Made by a program: the position numbers and the translations under genes. A model generated the notes under the pieces. That model was not told the origin of the DNA. It made no database searches and worked only from the letters and a program-made list of their open reading frames with translations. From Oscillospiraceae bacterium (GTDB lineage Bacteria > Bacillota > Clostridia > Oscillospirales > Ruminococcaceae): a stretch of DNA of 18,862 nucleotides. This document shows, piece after piece, positions 1 to 6,987 of the stretch. The first letter of the stretch is position 1, and every line of letters starts with the position of its first letter. The DNA is taken from assembly GCA_029068025.1 (NCBI GenBank), contig JAIEDJ010000135.1:1-18862 (forward strand), given 5' to 3'.

Positions 1-850
1 TCCTTGTGCGGAACTTTGCAGTTACCTTCACTCCCCCGCTGCGCTCGTATGGATCCAACGTCACCCTGATCGCATACGCTTCGCAGGTTTTCTCGCTGTC
101 GCCATGAACATAATTCAGCATTATCTTGTCCGAAAGTCCGTTTATCAGCATAAGCCCCGCCGTTTCCGCCTGATCGTAGCTGTCTGTGAGCTTACCGCCG
201 GACAGTCTCCGCGAACCGCTCAGCACAGCGGTCTTGCCGTCATCGGATGCGGTCATTCCCCTGCCGTTTTTAGTCTGCTTAAAGCTTGGGATCAGCGACG
301 AACGTCCGCCGGCGCGGTCGGCGAGCAGATCGAGCAGCGTCGTCTTTGGAGACGCTCCCAGCCCGTGCGCGTTTTCTATGATGGAAAGCGGCTTCTCCGC
401 TGCTGTTACTCCCTCGGTGAATTGAAGATCGGTGAGCATTTCGGCATTATCCGCACAGCACACGGGCATATTCAGGCTGCACCGAAGATCGTAATACAGC
501 GTATTCAGCGCGTCGGATACGTCGATATTCTCGAATCCCCCGCCGAGGATCAGCAGCTTGGTCTCGCACATATATATCTTCTTGCCGTCTATCAGCGAAA
601 TGTTGTCCACTGCCTCGGAAAGCGTCTTCCCCTCGCCCTGAACCTTGATGACATTCTCCTGTGAAGCGTCGATAGTATCTCCGCCGCTTCCTCCGCTGCT
701 GAACAGCAATGCGCTGATCTTATACCCGTCATCATAGTCTATCGCTGCCGCCTGTATAATAGCGCGGTTCCCAAGCTCCGTGGAATCGGAGCAGCCCGAA
801 AAAACGAACGCCGAAAACGCTGCCGCAAGCACCGCGATCAATTTTCTCAT
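1..850 (-). CDS. gerAC: Spore germination lipoprotein GerAC (Ger(x)C family), 3' end outside window
   Basis: Third subunit of a GerA-type germinant receptor, a lipoprotein on the outer face of the spore inner membrane that works with the GerAA and GerAB subunits. The start is the ATG at 850. It overlaps the gerAB stop in an ATGA arrangement (847-850), which implies translational coupling. The 283 visible residues open with a short basic stretch, a hydrophobic segment and a lipobox ending in Cys20 (FSGC). The mature part begins STELGNRAIIQAAAIDYDDG, the usual start of Ger(x)C proteins, where a lipoprotein is followed by a statement of ELGN/D type and a conserved 'AIDYDDGY' strand. Family members are about 370-400 residues, so roughly the last quarter lies beyond the left edge. 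Function is assigned from this N-terminus and from gene order; the germinant cannot be predicted. Confidence 0.88.
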   Translation of the reverse strand, partial: MRKLIAVLAAAFSAFVFSGCSDSTELGNRAIIQAAAIDYDDGYKISALLFSSGGSGGDTIDASQENVIKVQGEGKTLSEAVDNISLIDGKKIYMCETKLLILGGGFENIDVSDALNTLYYDLRCSLNMPVCCADNAEMLTDLQFTEGVTAAEKPLSIIENAHGLGASPKTTLLDLLADRAGGRSSLIPSFKQTKNGRGMTASDDGKTAVLSGSRRLSGGKLTDSYDQAETAGLMLINGLSDKIMLNYVHGDSEKTCEAYAIRVTLDPYERSGGVKVTAKFRTR

Positions 851-1767
851 GCCGCACCTCCGTTCTCCCGCACGGGCTTGTAGTTTTTCGCGTGGTATAT
901 TTCCGAAATGGTCTTGCCCGCCGCCAGCAGCATAAGTCCGCTGCGGAACACCGCGCACAGCATCCACACCGCTGCCGCCGCGCCGTCCAGACGCTTGAAG
1001 AACGCCACATCAGACAGCGACGCCGCCGCGATAAACGGATATTCGCACAGCCCGTACATCTCGCGCAGCACCAGACAGTTGACCACGCACAACAGCACCG
1101 ACAGCAGCGTTGAGAACATCGCGAAAAGCAGCGCGCACTTTCCCGCCGAATATTTTGTTTTCTTATCGACATACGGCAGCAGCGCCGCGAATATCAGATA
1201 GTCGCCGCCGCGCATAAACCGCTCGACCAGCTCGTCAAGAAACTCGTTGAAATCCCCGCCGCCCGTTATCGCAGTTGACCGCATATACGGTATATCCGCG
1301 AGCATTACCGCGACCGTCACCAGCGCCGCCGCCATCAGCACGATCACTCCCGCCCTCGCGAGAGACTCCGTGCCCATCACAGCGGCGTAAACCGCCAGCA
1401 CGACCGAGATAATGAATATCGTCCACATCGATCCGCCGATCAGGAGATTTTTCACGGTGAATTCAGACGTTAAAAACAGCGTCCGCAGTGACGCGCCAGT
1501 CAGCAGCAGCGCCGCGAACAGCGCCCCTACCCAGCCGAAGAAGCGGTTTTTTTGGCGAACTGCGCGGTGTATATTGTCGCCGTTAAAGGAATATACGATC
1601 AGCGGCAGAGCCAGCGCGAACCGCGCAAGCTCCGAGATGACCAGCGCGGAGATCGCCTCGACCGCCGCCGCGGAAGCCGTTCTCGGGAATACTATCTCAA
1701 CGCTCAGCCGCGACAGTATCAGCAGACAGAACAGCTGAGAAGCGCTTATTTTATGTTTTTTTATCAT
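847..1767 (-). CDS. gerAB: Spore germination permease-like subunit GerAB
   Basis: Integral membrane subunit of the germinant receptor, of the GerAB/amino acid-polyamine-organocation type family; in studied receptors this subunit helps bind the germinant. The 306-residue protein is almost entirely hydrophobic helices separated by short loops. It opens with KISASQLFCLLILSR, the usual KIS..QL start of the family. Family members are usually near 365 residues, so this is a short version and may lack a helix or loop. The ATG at 1767 is preceded by AGGTG seven bases upstream. It is the middle gene of gerAA-gerAB-gerAC and overlaps gerAC by four bases. A 150-base hairpin repeat fills the gap to gerAA and ends right at this gene's ribosome binding site. 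Confidence 0.85.
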   Translation of the reverse strand: MIKKHKISASQLFCLLILSRLSVEIVFPRTASAAAVEAISALVISELARFALALPLIVYSFNGDNIHRAVRQKNRFFGWVGALFAALLLTGASLRTLFLTSEFTVKNLLIGGSMWTIFIISVVLAVYAAVMGTESLARAGVIVLMAAALVTVAVMLADIPYMRSTAITGGGDFNEFLDELVERFMRGGDYLIFAALLPYVDKKTKYSAGKCALLFAMFSTLLSVLLCVVNCLVLREMYGLCEYPFIAAASLSDVAFFKRLDGAAAAVWMLCAVFRSGLMLLAAGKTISEIYHAKNYKPVRENGGAA

Positions 1768-1780
1768 ATCATATCACCTA

Positions 1781-1965
1781 TTTAAAAGAAATTTCAAAAC
1801 CGGCGGGCAAAGCCCGCCTAGCCGGCTCCGCTCGAGCGTTTTGCGCGCAGCGCATAATGCGTCCGCTACACGCCAGCGTTTTGCAAAGCATAATGCGTGC
1901 GCTCCGCTCCGCCGCTCGGAACCGCTTTTTGAAATTTCTCCTGCATATTTAAAATGTTGATCTTT
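1781..1965 (+). repeat. Hairpin element copy A, between gerAA and gerAB
   Basis: Copy of the window's main hairpin element. The terminal inverted repeats AGAAATTTCAAAA (1787-1799) and TTTTGAAATTTCT (1927-1939) are perfect complements. Inside is a first hairpin (GGCGGGC 1802-1808, loop AAA, GCCCGCC 1812-1818) followed by CTAGCC, then a longer imperfect hairpin. That second hairpin carries two copies of a GCGTTTTGC...GCATAATGCG module (1836-1861 and 1876-1897). The right flank holds TTTAAAA and GTTGATCTTT (1956-1965), a motif that also flanks the other copies. The left end (TTTAAA, 1781-1786) is adjacent to the gerAB ribosome binding site. No protein is encoded. Confidence 0.85.
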
Positions 1966-1976
1966 TTCTACAAAGA

Positions 1977-3470
1977 CTATATTGCTCCGTTCAGACTTTG
2001 TACAGTCACATCACCATGCGCCATCTTCTTCCAGCCGGCCCTTACGAGCACGTCGCGCATAGCCTTCGGCGAGAACGGCGAGATCGGAGCCATATACGGC
2101 ACTCCGTAGGTGTTGAGCGAGCACATCTTGATGATAACGGCGCCCGCCATCACCATCAGCCCGTACAGACCGAACACGCCGCCCGCGATGATATACAAAA
2201 ATCTCAATACCACGATCTTTTCATACATCGTCGGGACTACAAAGCTGCACAGTCCCGACAGCGCCACCACAAGCACCATCGGAGCGCCTACCAGTCCCGC
2301 GCTTACCGTGATATCGCCTATGACCAGACCGCCCACAACGCCGATAGCGTGTCCGATAGGACGCGGCAGCCGTATCCCCGCCTCGCGCAGTATCTCATAC
2401 ATAAAGTGGATGAACAGACACTCGACCATCAGCGAGAACGGCGCGGTCTGCTCGGCGGCGGCGAGATTGAGTATCAGCGCCGATGGCAGCATTTCGGGAT
2501 TGTATGACGCGATCGCGACGTATGCTCCCGGCAGAAACAGCGTGATAAAGTACGCGCACAGTCTCACCAGCCTTATAAAGAACGCGTAGAACGGCTTTTG
2601 CGTGTAGTCGTCCAGCGTCTGAAAGCTCTCAATGAACAAATGCGGCACGACCAGCGCAAACGGCGTACCGTCTACGAGGATCCCCACCCTGCCCTCGTAC
2701 AGCTTCGCCGCGAAAGTATCGGGTCTCTCGCAGGTACCGCATTCCGAGAAGAACCAGCCGCCCTCACCCTCAAAATACGGCTGTATATAGCCGCTCTCCA
2801 GTATGGTGTTGAGATCGATGGATTCCAGCCGCTGCCTGACGTTCTCCAGCAGCTCCGGAGCGACCTTGTCGGAGATGTAGCACAAGCACACGTCGGTATT
2901 GGAACGGTCTCCCACCGTGTGAAGGTCGAACACCAGCGTTGGGGACTTGATCCTTCTGCGGATCATCGACATATTTGTGCGTATGACCTCGCAGAAGCCC
3001 TCGCGCGAACCGCGCACATTAAGCTCCGCGCTCGGCTCGTCGATCCCGCGCGACTTATATCCCTGTATTCCGATCCCGATAGCTCTTGTGCAGCCGTCCA
3101 CAAGTATCACCGCGAACCCGGATTGCATTTTCAGCACAAGATCCCCGAGCTTCTGTATATCAAGCTGCTCTGCGGCGATCATATACACCTCGAAAAAGTG
3201 CGCGATCAGCGCGTCGGGCGGCATACCCTCCGCGTTCCCCAGAGAATTCAGCTTTCCGTATATAAGCTCCGCCAGCGTGTCCGTGCTCGTCATACCCTCG
3301 CAGGTAAGCACCGCGATCCTGTTGCCGCACACCATACCCGTTTTGATGATAACGTCGGAGGAATTGTCGGTGAGCTTCGCGATATTCTGCAAATTCCGCG
3401 ACAGCGACGTATCCAGCGGCGTATCAACGGATATCCGCGTGCGGACAGATTCATGCGTGTTGTTTTCCAT
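1977..3470 (-). CDS. gerAA: Spore germination protein GerAA (GerA family)
   Basis: First subunit of a GerA-type germinant receptor, located in the spore inner membrane. The 497-residue length matches the family. Residues 1-285 or so are the soluble N-terminal domain. It contains the conserved block RGSREGFCEVIRTNMSMIRR and then ERPDTFAAKLYEGRVGILVDG just before the membrane region. From about residue 295 there are several transmembrane helices, including the family signature EILREAGIRLPRPIGHAIG followed by VGGLVIGD. The ATG at 3470 has AAGGAGA about seven bases upstream. It leads the operon gerAA-gerAB-gerAC. Its 5' region has nested inverted repeats that reach the ribosome binding site. Forespore (sigma G) expression is expected from the family, but I could not identify a convincing sigma G promoter. 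Confidence 0.93.
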   Translation of the reverse strand: MENNTHESVRTRISVDTPLDTSLSRNLQNIAKLTDNSSDVIIKTGMVCGNRIAVLTCEGMTSTDTLAELIYGKLNSLGNAEGMPPDALIAHFFEVYMIAAEQLDIQKLGDLVLKMQSGFAVILVDGCTRAIGIGIQGYKSRGIDEPSAELNVRGSREGFCEVIRTNMSMIRRRIKSPTLVFDLHTVGDRSNTDVCLCYISDKVAPELLENVRQRLESIDLNTILESGYIQPYFEGEGGWFFSECGTCERPDTFAAKLYEGRVGILVDGTPFALVVPHLFIESFQTLDDYTQKPFYAFFIRLVRLCAYFITLFLPGAYVAIASYNPEMLPSALILNLAAAEQTAPFSLMVECLFIHFMYEILREAGIRLPRPIGHAIGVVGGLVIGDITVSAGLVGAPMVLVVALSGLCSFVVPTMYEKIVVLRFLYIIAGGVFGLYGLMVMAGAVIIKMCSLNTYGVPYMAPISPFSPKAMRDVLVRAGWKKMAHGDVTVQSLNGAI

Positions 3471-3481
3471 AACGGATCTCC

Positions 3482-3536
3482 TTTCCGATATAGTTAAATA
3501 TTAACTCAAGGCTTATATTTTCCAATATATCGGAAA
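3482..3536 (-). promoter_or_regulatory. Nested inverted repeats in the gerAA 5' region
   Basis: A perfect 11-base inverted repeat, TTTCCGATATA (3482-3492) and TATATCGGAAA (3526-3536), encloses a second dyad, AGTTAA-ATA-TTAACT (3492-3506). On the transcript the proximal arm runs into the ribosome binding site AAGGAG of gerAA (about 3478-3483). A folded stem could therefore partly mask translation start, or the DNA dyads could be an operator. No clear -35/-10 pair was found here. Confidence 0.4.
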
Positions 3537-3556
3537 TTATTCCGTTTTTCGGCAAG

Positions 3557-3582
3557 AAAAAACGCGGCTCCGAGAAGCCGCG
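3557..3582 (-). terminator. Rho-independent terminator
   Basis: Read on the minus strand, a seven-base G+C-rich stem (CGCGGCT / AGCCGCG, 3563-3569 and 3576-3582) with a six-base loop is followed by TTTTTT (3562-3557). It lies about 225 bases beyond the stop of the lipoprotein gene and before the gerAA leader, so it separates the two units. Hairpin element copy B lies between the stop codon and this terminator. Confidence 0.75.
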
Positions 3583-3607
3583 CCGGCTTGCAGATAAACC
3601 CCTTGAT

Positions 3608-3793
3608 GTTGATCTCGGCTGATTTTATAATATTGACGAGGGGCTGTTGATTTAAAAGAAATTTCAAAAACGGGCAGTGCTGCGCACTGCCCTAGCCAAG
3701 CGCCGAATGCTCACTCCGCGCCTTCGGCGCTCCGTTCCGCTTCGGCACTTGCTTTTTGAAATTTCTCATGCGCATTTAAATTGTTGATCTTGG
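3608..3793 (+). repeat. Hairpin element copy B
   Basis: The core is 3657-3766, bounded by AGAAATTTCAAAA (3657-3669) and TTTTGAAATTTCT (3754-3766). The first hairpin pairs GGGCAGTGC (3672-3680) with GCACTGCCC (3684-3692) and is followed by CTAGCC. The second hairpin starts with CAAG and closes with CTTG, and has an inner GCGCC-TTC-GGCGC stem. The left flank has GTTGATCTCGG (3608-3618), a TTGACGAGGGGC segment and GTTGATTTAAA. The right flank has TTTAAATTGTTGATCTTGG, ending 15 bases from the stop codon of the lipoprotein gene. This is the long form, with GTTG-type motifs on both sides. Confidence 0.85.
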
Positions 3794-3808
3794 TTATTTT
3801 ACTGATCA

Positions 3809-5083
3809 TCAGCCCATAGGCTTGAAATCCAGATCGTTCATATCAATATAATATAAACGGTCGGGCAAAGTTTCATCCCCGCTTTCCTTGCGTACAAATC
3901 TCATTAAAAGCAATATCTTATCACCATCCCTTGAAGCATATTCAAAGGTATACCTATGATCGTCCGCAAAGAATTCGGCTGTTTTTACTTCATGGGTCTG
4001 AGGATCAACAAGATAAAAACTATTCTCATACAGCTGAGCAAACAGATCGCCGCCGTCACCCTCCGATACAGATATTACATAAGAAAATAAAGCGTCTATG
4101 TTGAACAGCCTGTCGATCTTATCGTTATTTATTACCCCGATAGCGTTGGTCGTGCTGAAATTCTGATAATAGATCAGATCGTCGTGAACAAAGAAATAAG
4201 CGATAAACTGCTTCCATTCGTTTATCTTAGTAAACTCCGTCCGCTCAGTATCGGTTGAAACGCAGAAATTGCTTATATCGACGGTATTCAGCAGATTATG
4301 ATCAAAATCGTATTTGTCCAGATACAAAGAATAATTTTCCGCTTCGCCATGATGCAGTCTTACCGTGTATATGTACTCACTGTCCGCGTAGATATGACGG
4401 ATCGAATCGGGAACAAATTCGTCGGACTCGTCATACTTGTGAACGACAGGCGAAGAGCTTTTTTCGTTCAGATCATACTCGACCAGATCGGTATGACCGT
4501 TGTGCAGAAGCTCCGCGAGAACGAGCTTGTTATTCGCTATTGTGAACGAGTTATACGGGAACGCCTGCTCTACCTCAAGTATGGGAGAAATACTGTAATT
4601 CAACAGATCAATATCATAAATCGTCAGTCCCATATCCTCAAGAACGCCGTATTGACCCGTGGAAATGCTGAGATACAGATGATTATTGAATTCGATCTGC
4701 TCATAGACAGCCTCATATGACTTATCAACAACCCCCAGCTTGTGATTCTCCCCGGTCTCGATATTATAAAGCCAATATTCAAGCCTGTCGTCCTCCGGAG
4801 CGTTTTCGAGCGCTTTTGTGTACAGTATGCTGCCGTTTACAAGCGTCGAATAATCGCAGCAGTCAAAGCTGCCGATCACTTCGCTCTTGGCGTTATAAAC
4901 GGAAACAACGCTGTTTTTCCGTATGTCGATCATCAAAAGATCACCCTCGTCATAGACCTCCGAGCTGTCGCCGCTCGGCATATCGCCGCTGTCGGAGCCT
5001 CTGCCTGAACCGGCACAGCCGGAAAGCGCAATAAGCAGCCCGAACACCGTACACAGCGCCGCAAATTTTCTCATAACCTTCAT
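3809..5083 (-). CDS. Secreted lipoprotein of unknown function
   Basis: I do not recognise the family. The predicted 424-residue protein has a lipoprotein signal peptide: basic N-terminus, hydrophobic core and lipobox LSGC with Cys23. A Gly/Ser/Asp-rich linker of about 20 residues follows. The rest is rich in beta-strand patterns with repeated short Tyr/Asp motifs such as YNIETGENHK, YDIDLLN and YYIDMNDLDF, spaced every 40-60 residues. This suggests a beta-propeller-like extracellular domain. The ATG at 5083 is preferred because AGGAAGG lies eight bases upstream; an in-frame GTG at 5092 is inside that site. It appears to be a single-gene unit, bounded upstream by the terminator at 5227-5269 and downstream by the one at 3557-3582. 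It lies next to the germination operon but nothing ties it to germination. Confidence 0.8.
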   Translation of the reverse strand: MKVMRKFAALCTVFGLLIALSGCAGSGRGSDSGDMPSGDSSEVYDEGDLLMIDIRKNSVVSVYNAKSEVIGSFDCCDYSTLVNGSILYTKALENAPEDDRLEYWLYNIETGENHKLGVVDKSYEAVYEQIEFNNHLYLSISTGQYGVLEDMGLTIYDIDLLNYSISPILEVEQAFPYNSFTIANNKLVLAELLHNGHTDLVEYDLNEKSSSPVVHKYDESDEFVPDSIRHIYADSEYIYTVRLHHGEAENYSLYLDKYDFDHNLLNTVDISNFCVSTDTERTEFTKINEWKQFIAYFFVHDDLIYYQNFSTTNAIGVINNDKIDRLFNIDALFSYVISVSEGDGGDLFAQLYENSFYLVDPQTHEVKTAEFFADDHRYTFEYASRDGDKILLLMRFVRKESGDETLPDRLYYIDMNDLDFKPMG

Positions 5084-5164
5084 AAAAAACACCTTCCTTA
5101 AATAATTTGATAAGAGAACAAAAACGGACTGCCGGCTATCTGTATTCGCTTCTGTATATAATAC

Positions 5165-5190
5165 CTTGCATCAAAGGAAAATGCTGCAAG
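5165..5190 (-). promoter_or_regulatory. Inverted repeat in the promoter region of the lipoprotein gene
   Basis: CTTGCA and TGCAAG (5165-5170, 5185-5190), separated by 14 bases, lie about 80-105 bases upstream of the start codon. They are just upstream of an A+T-rich TATTATATA stretch that could be a -10 element. No good -35 box sits at the right distance, so this may be an activator or repressor site, or chance. The rest of 5084-5226 shows nothing else I can name. Confidence 0.25.
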
Positions 5191-5226
5191 TTTTTGAAAA
5201 CAATTTTTAAAAAGGATCGGCTGCTC

Positions 5227-5269
5227 AAAAAAACGAGAGCATAAAGTCACGCACAGACTTTATGCCCTC
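5227..5269 (-). terminator. Strong rho-independent terminator after the DHHW gene
   Basis: On the minus strand a 14-base-pair stem (one G-U pair) pairs 5256-5269 with 5235-5248 around a seven-base loop, followed after one base by TTTTTTT (5233-5227). It ends transcription of the DHHW-family gene, whose stop codon is 100 bases upstream. Confidence 0.88.
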
Positions 5270-5282
5270 AGCTTGTAACCCA

Positions 5283-5352
5283 CTCTCGGGGAGAGGGGGG
5301 AGAGAGGATGCGGGGCTCCCCCCGCGCCCCACCAAAGGGCGAAGCCCTTTGG
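5283..5352 (-). repeat. Cluster of three hairpins in the 3' untranslated region
   Basis: Three consecutive stem-loops lie between the DHHW gene stop and its terminator: CCAAAGGGC-GAA-GCCCTTTGG (5332-5352, nine perfect pairs), GCGGGG-CTCC-CCCCGC (5310-5325) and CTCTC-GGG-GAGAG (5283-5295). The sequence is far more G+C-rich than the flanks. It resembles dispersed hairpin repeats of clostridial genomes, but there is only one copy in this window. Confidence 0.6.
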
Positions 5353-5368
5353 AAACCCATAAATAACA

Positions 5369-6859
5369 TCAGAAATTCTTGCTTTTCTGCGTTCTGTTCT
5401 CGTCTATATGCTCCGCGATGGATGGATTTCCCGCGGCAACGGTGTTATTTGCGAAAAGCAGATCGGTTATACCCTTTTCTTTGATGTAGTCTATCGCGTT
5501 ATACGGGAAATAACGCTCGTCCAGCACGTATATCTCCTCAAACGAGCCGAACAGATATCCGGGGATCGTGTTGCCGTAGCTCTCCTTGAAAATGGCAAGC
5601 CGTCTGCCGTTTTTGGTGCTTGTTTTCACATGAACGATCTTCGCGTCGCCGCCCATGAACGTGCAGTAGTTATCGCCGCGGTTGTTTCCGTAATTGAGGA
5701 AAAACGCCGCGTTCATCGGCTTGTCCATTCCCGTGACCTTGCTGCCCGAGAGCTTGAAATTGTAATATGTTGTAGTCCAGTCCACCGTCTTGGGAACATG
5801 GTAGACAAAATCCTCGGGATTGTTTTTTATGACAGAGCTGTTGTTGGTATATCCGTACATCGTCCCGACAAAGCCGGTGTTAACGCGCTCTGTGTAGTCC
5901 GATAGCGGCAGAAACGGAACCCCCGCCGCCTTGGCGAATTCCCTCGCCGCGTAATATCCCCCGAGCGCCGCCCAGTGATGATCGGTGCGCAGATAGATAT
6001 CCTCGCTGAGGTGCGCCGCAAGCGCCGAATACGCGTCCACCGATTGGACACCCTTGAGCCTGTTGATAACGATATTTATATGCTCGCGCTGACTTGCGCA
6101 CTTTGCGTTGACCTCCGCCGAGCCGTAAAACTCGCACGCCGTCGGGATAAGCATACAATAGACGTTAACATCTGGCAGTGCTTCCTTATATCTGTTGACA
6201 GCAGCCGCGTATGTCTCAAACGCCGACGGATTCGGATTATACAGCGACATGGCACGCGTTCCCACAATGGCGATACCGTTCACAAAGGACGTGCTGCCGC
6301 TTGTGTTGACGGGAACAGACGCGGTCGGAACAGTGCTGTTATTTACAGAAGATACGAGAATTTGCGGATGCGATTGTGAAGACGGCACAGAAGAGCCCGA
6401 AGATGTGTCCGATCCCGAAGCCGGGCCGTTGCCCCCCGAAGAGCTTGTCGTATCAGGAGTGCTGCTTGGCGTTATACTTGACGAACCCGATGAAGAAACT
6501 CCCGGATCTGTTACGGCGGTCTGCGAACCGAGACCCCCGCTTGATACCTCCGACGATTGAATATGATCCGACGACTGCGATAACGACGAATACGGATTCT
6601 CGGGAAATACCGTGCTCTGTATCGGCCGTATCTCAAACTGTGAGCTGCTTGAGGAACGGCTTGAAACGGTACTGTGACTGTCGTCACTTTTCGAATGACC
6701 GCTGTCCGATATAGCCTGAGGATCCGCGTTTTTCGGAATGACCAGCAGCGCTATGCCGATAGCCGTGAACATTGTGACAACGGAGCATATGTAGACGATA
6801 TTTGCCTTATGATATCTTTTGCTTTTCTTTGGATATTGATATTTCTTGGATTTTTTCAA
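5369..6859 (-). CDS. Membrane-anchored DHHW-family protein
   Basis: Residues 1-20 are basic and are followed by one transmembrane helix (about 20-42). A long Ser/Thr/Gly/Pro-rich linker (about 45-190) would span the cell wall. The globular domain (about 190-485) carries the family signature RTDHHWAALGGYYA with Asp293-His294-His295-Trp296. DHHW proteins are related to AlgX/AlgJ-type SGNH-like enzymes and are usually linked to O-acetylation of extracellular polysaccharide. The domain also has GTRAMSLYNPN near its start and GGDAKIVHVK later. The start is a TTG at 6859, chosen because GAGGTG lies eight bases upstream and no in-frame ATG precedes the membrane helix. It has its own promoter and terminator. 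The usual partner, an MBOAT acyltransferase, is not in this window. The family call is good; the substrate is unknown. Confidence 0.85.
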   Translation of the reverse strand: MKKSKKYQYPKKSKRYHKANIVYICSVVTMFTAIGIALLVIPKNADPQAISDSGHSKSDDSHSTVSSRSSSSSQFEIRPIQSTVFPENPYSSLSQSSDHIQSSEVSSGGLGSQTAVTDPGVSSSGSSSITPSSTPDTTSSSGGNGPASGSDTSSGSSVPSSQSHPQILVSSVNNSTVPTASVPVNTSGSTSFVNGIAIVGTRAMSLYNPNPSAFETYAAAVNRYKEALPDVNVYCMLIPTACEFYGSAEVNAKCASQREHINIVINRLKGVQSVDAYSALAAHLSEDIYLRTDHHWAALGGYYAAREFAKAAGVPFLPLSDYTERVNTGFVGTMYGYTNNSSVIKNNPEDFVYHVPKTVDWTTTYYNFKLSGSKVTGMDKPMNAAFFLNYGNNRGDNYCTFMGGDAKIVHVKTSTKNGRRLAIFKESYGNTIPGYLFGSFEEIYVLDERYFPYNAIDYIKEKGITDLLFANNTVAAGNPSIAEHIDENRTQKSKNF

Positions 6860-6908
6860 GAGAATTTCACCTCATAAAACGTCCGGTACGGTATTTGTAT
6901 ATGTTTAT

Positions 6909-6937
6909 ATTGTAACACGCCCAAGACATAAAGTCAA
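6909..6937 (-). promoter_or_regulatory. Sigma A-type promoter of the DHHW gene
   Basis: On the minus strand TTGACT (6937-6932) and TACAAT (6914-6909) are separated by exactly 17 bases. Both boxes match the vegetative consensus at five of six positions. Transcription would start near 6902, giving a leader of about 40 bases before the TTG start at 6859. Confidence 0.8.
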
Positions 6938-6943
6938 GGGCGT
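6917..6943. promoter_or_regulatory. Dyad symmetry over the -35 box of the DHHW promoter
   Basis: ACGCCC-AA-GAC-ATAAA-GTC-AA-GGGCGT is a 27-base interrupted palindrome covering the -35 box and most of the spacer. This position is typical of a repressor operator. It has no T-run on the minus strand, so it is not a standard terminator for mutS2. No regulator gene is nearby. Confidence 0.4.
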
Positions 6944-6987
6944 ATTAATTAAAATTAAGCAGCACTCGCGCGGGTATATCTATAGTA

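Noticed and set aside
104..664. Plus-strand open frame of 186 codons
   Set aside because: It lies opposite gerAC, whose minus-strand frame has a signal peptide, lipobox, family N-terminus and operon overlap. The plus frame has no recognisable protein features.
6917..6943. Dyad as terminator of mutS2
   Set aside because: It has no T-run on the minus strand and overlaps the promoter of the next gene, so an operator role is more likely.
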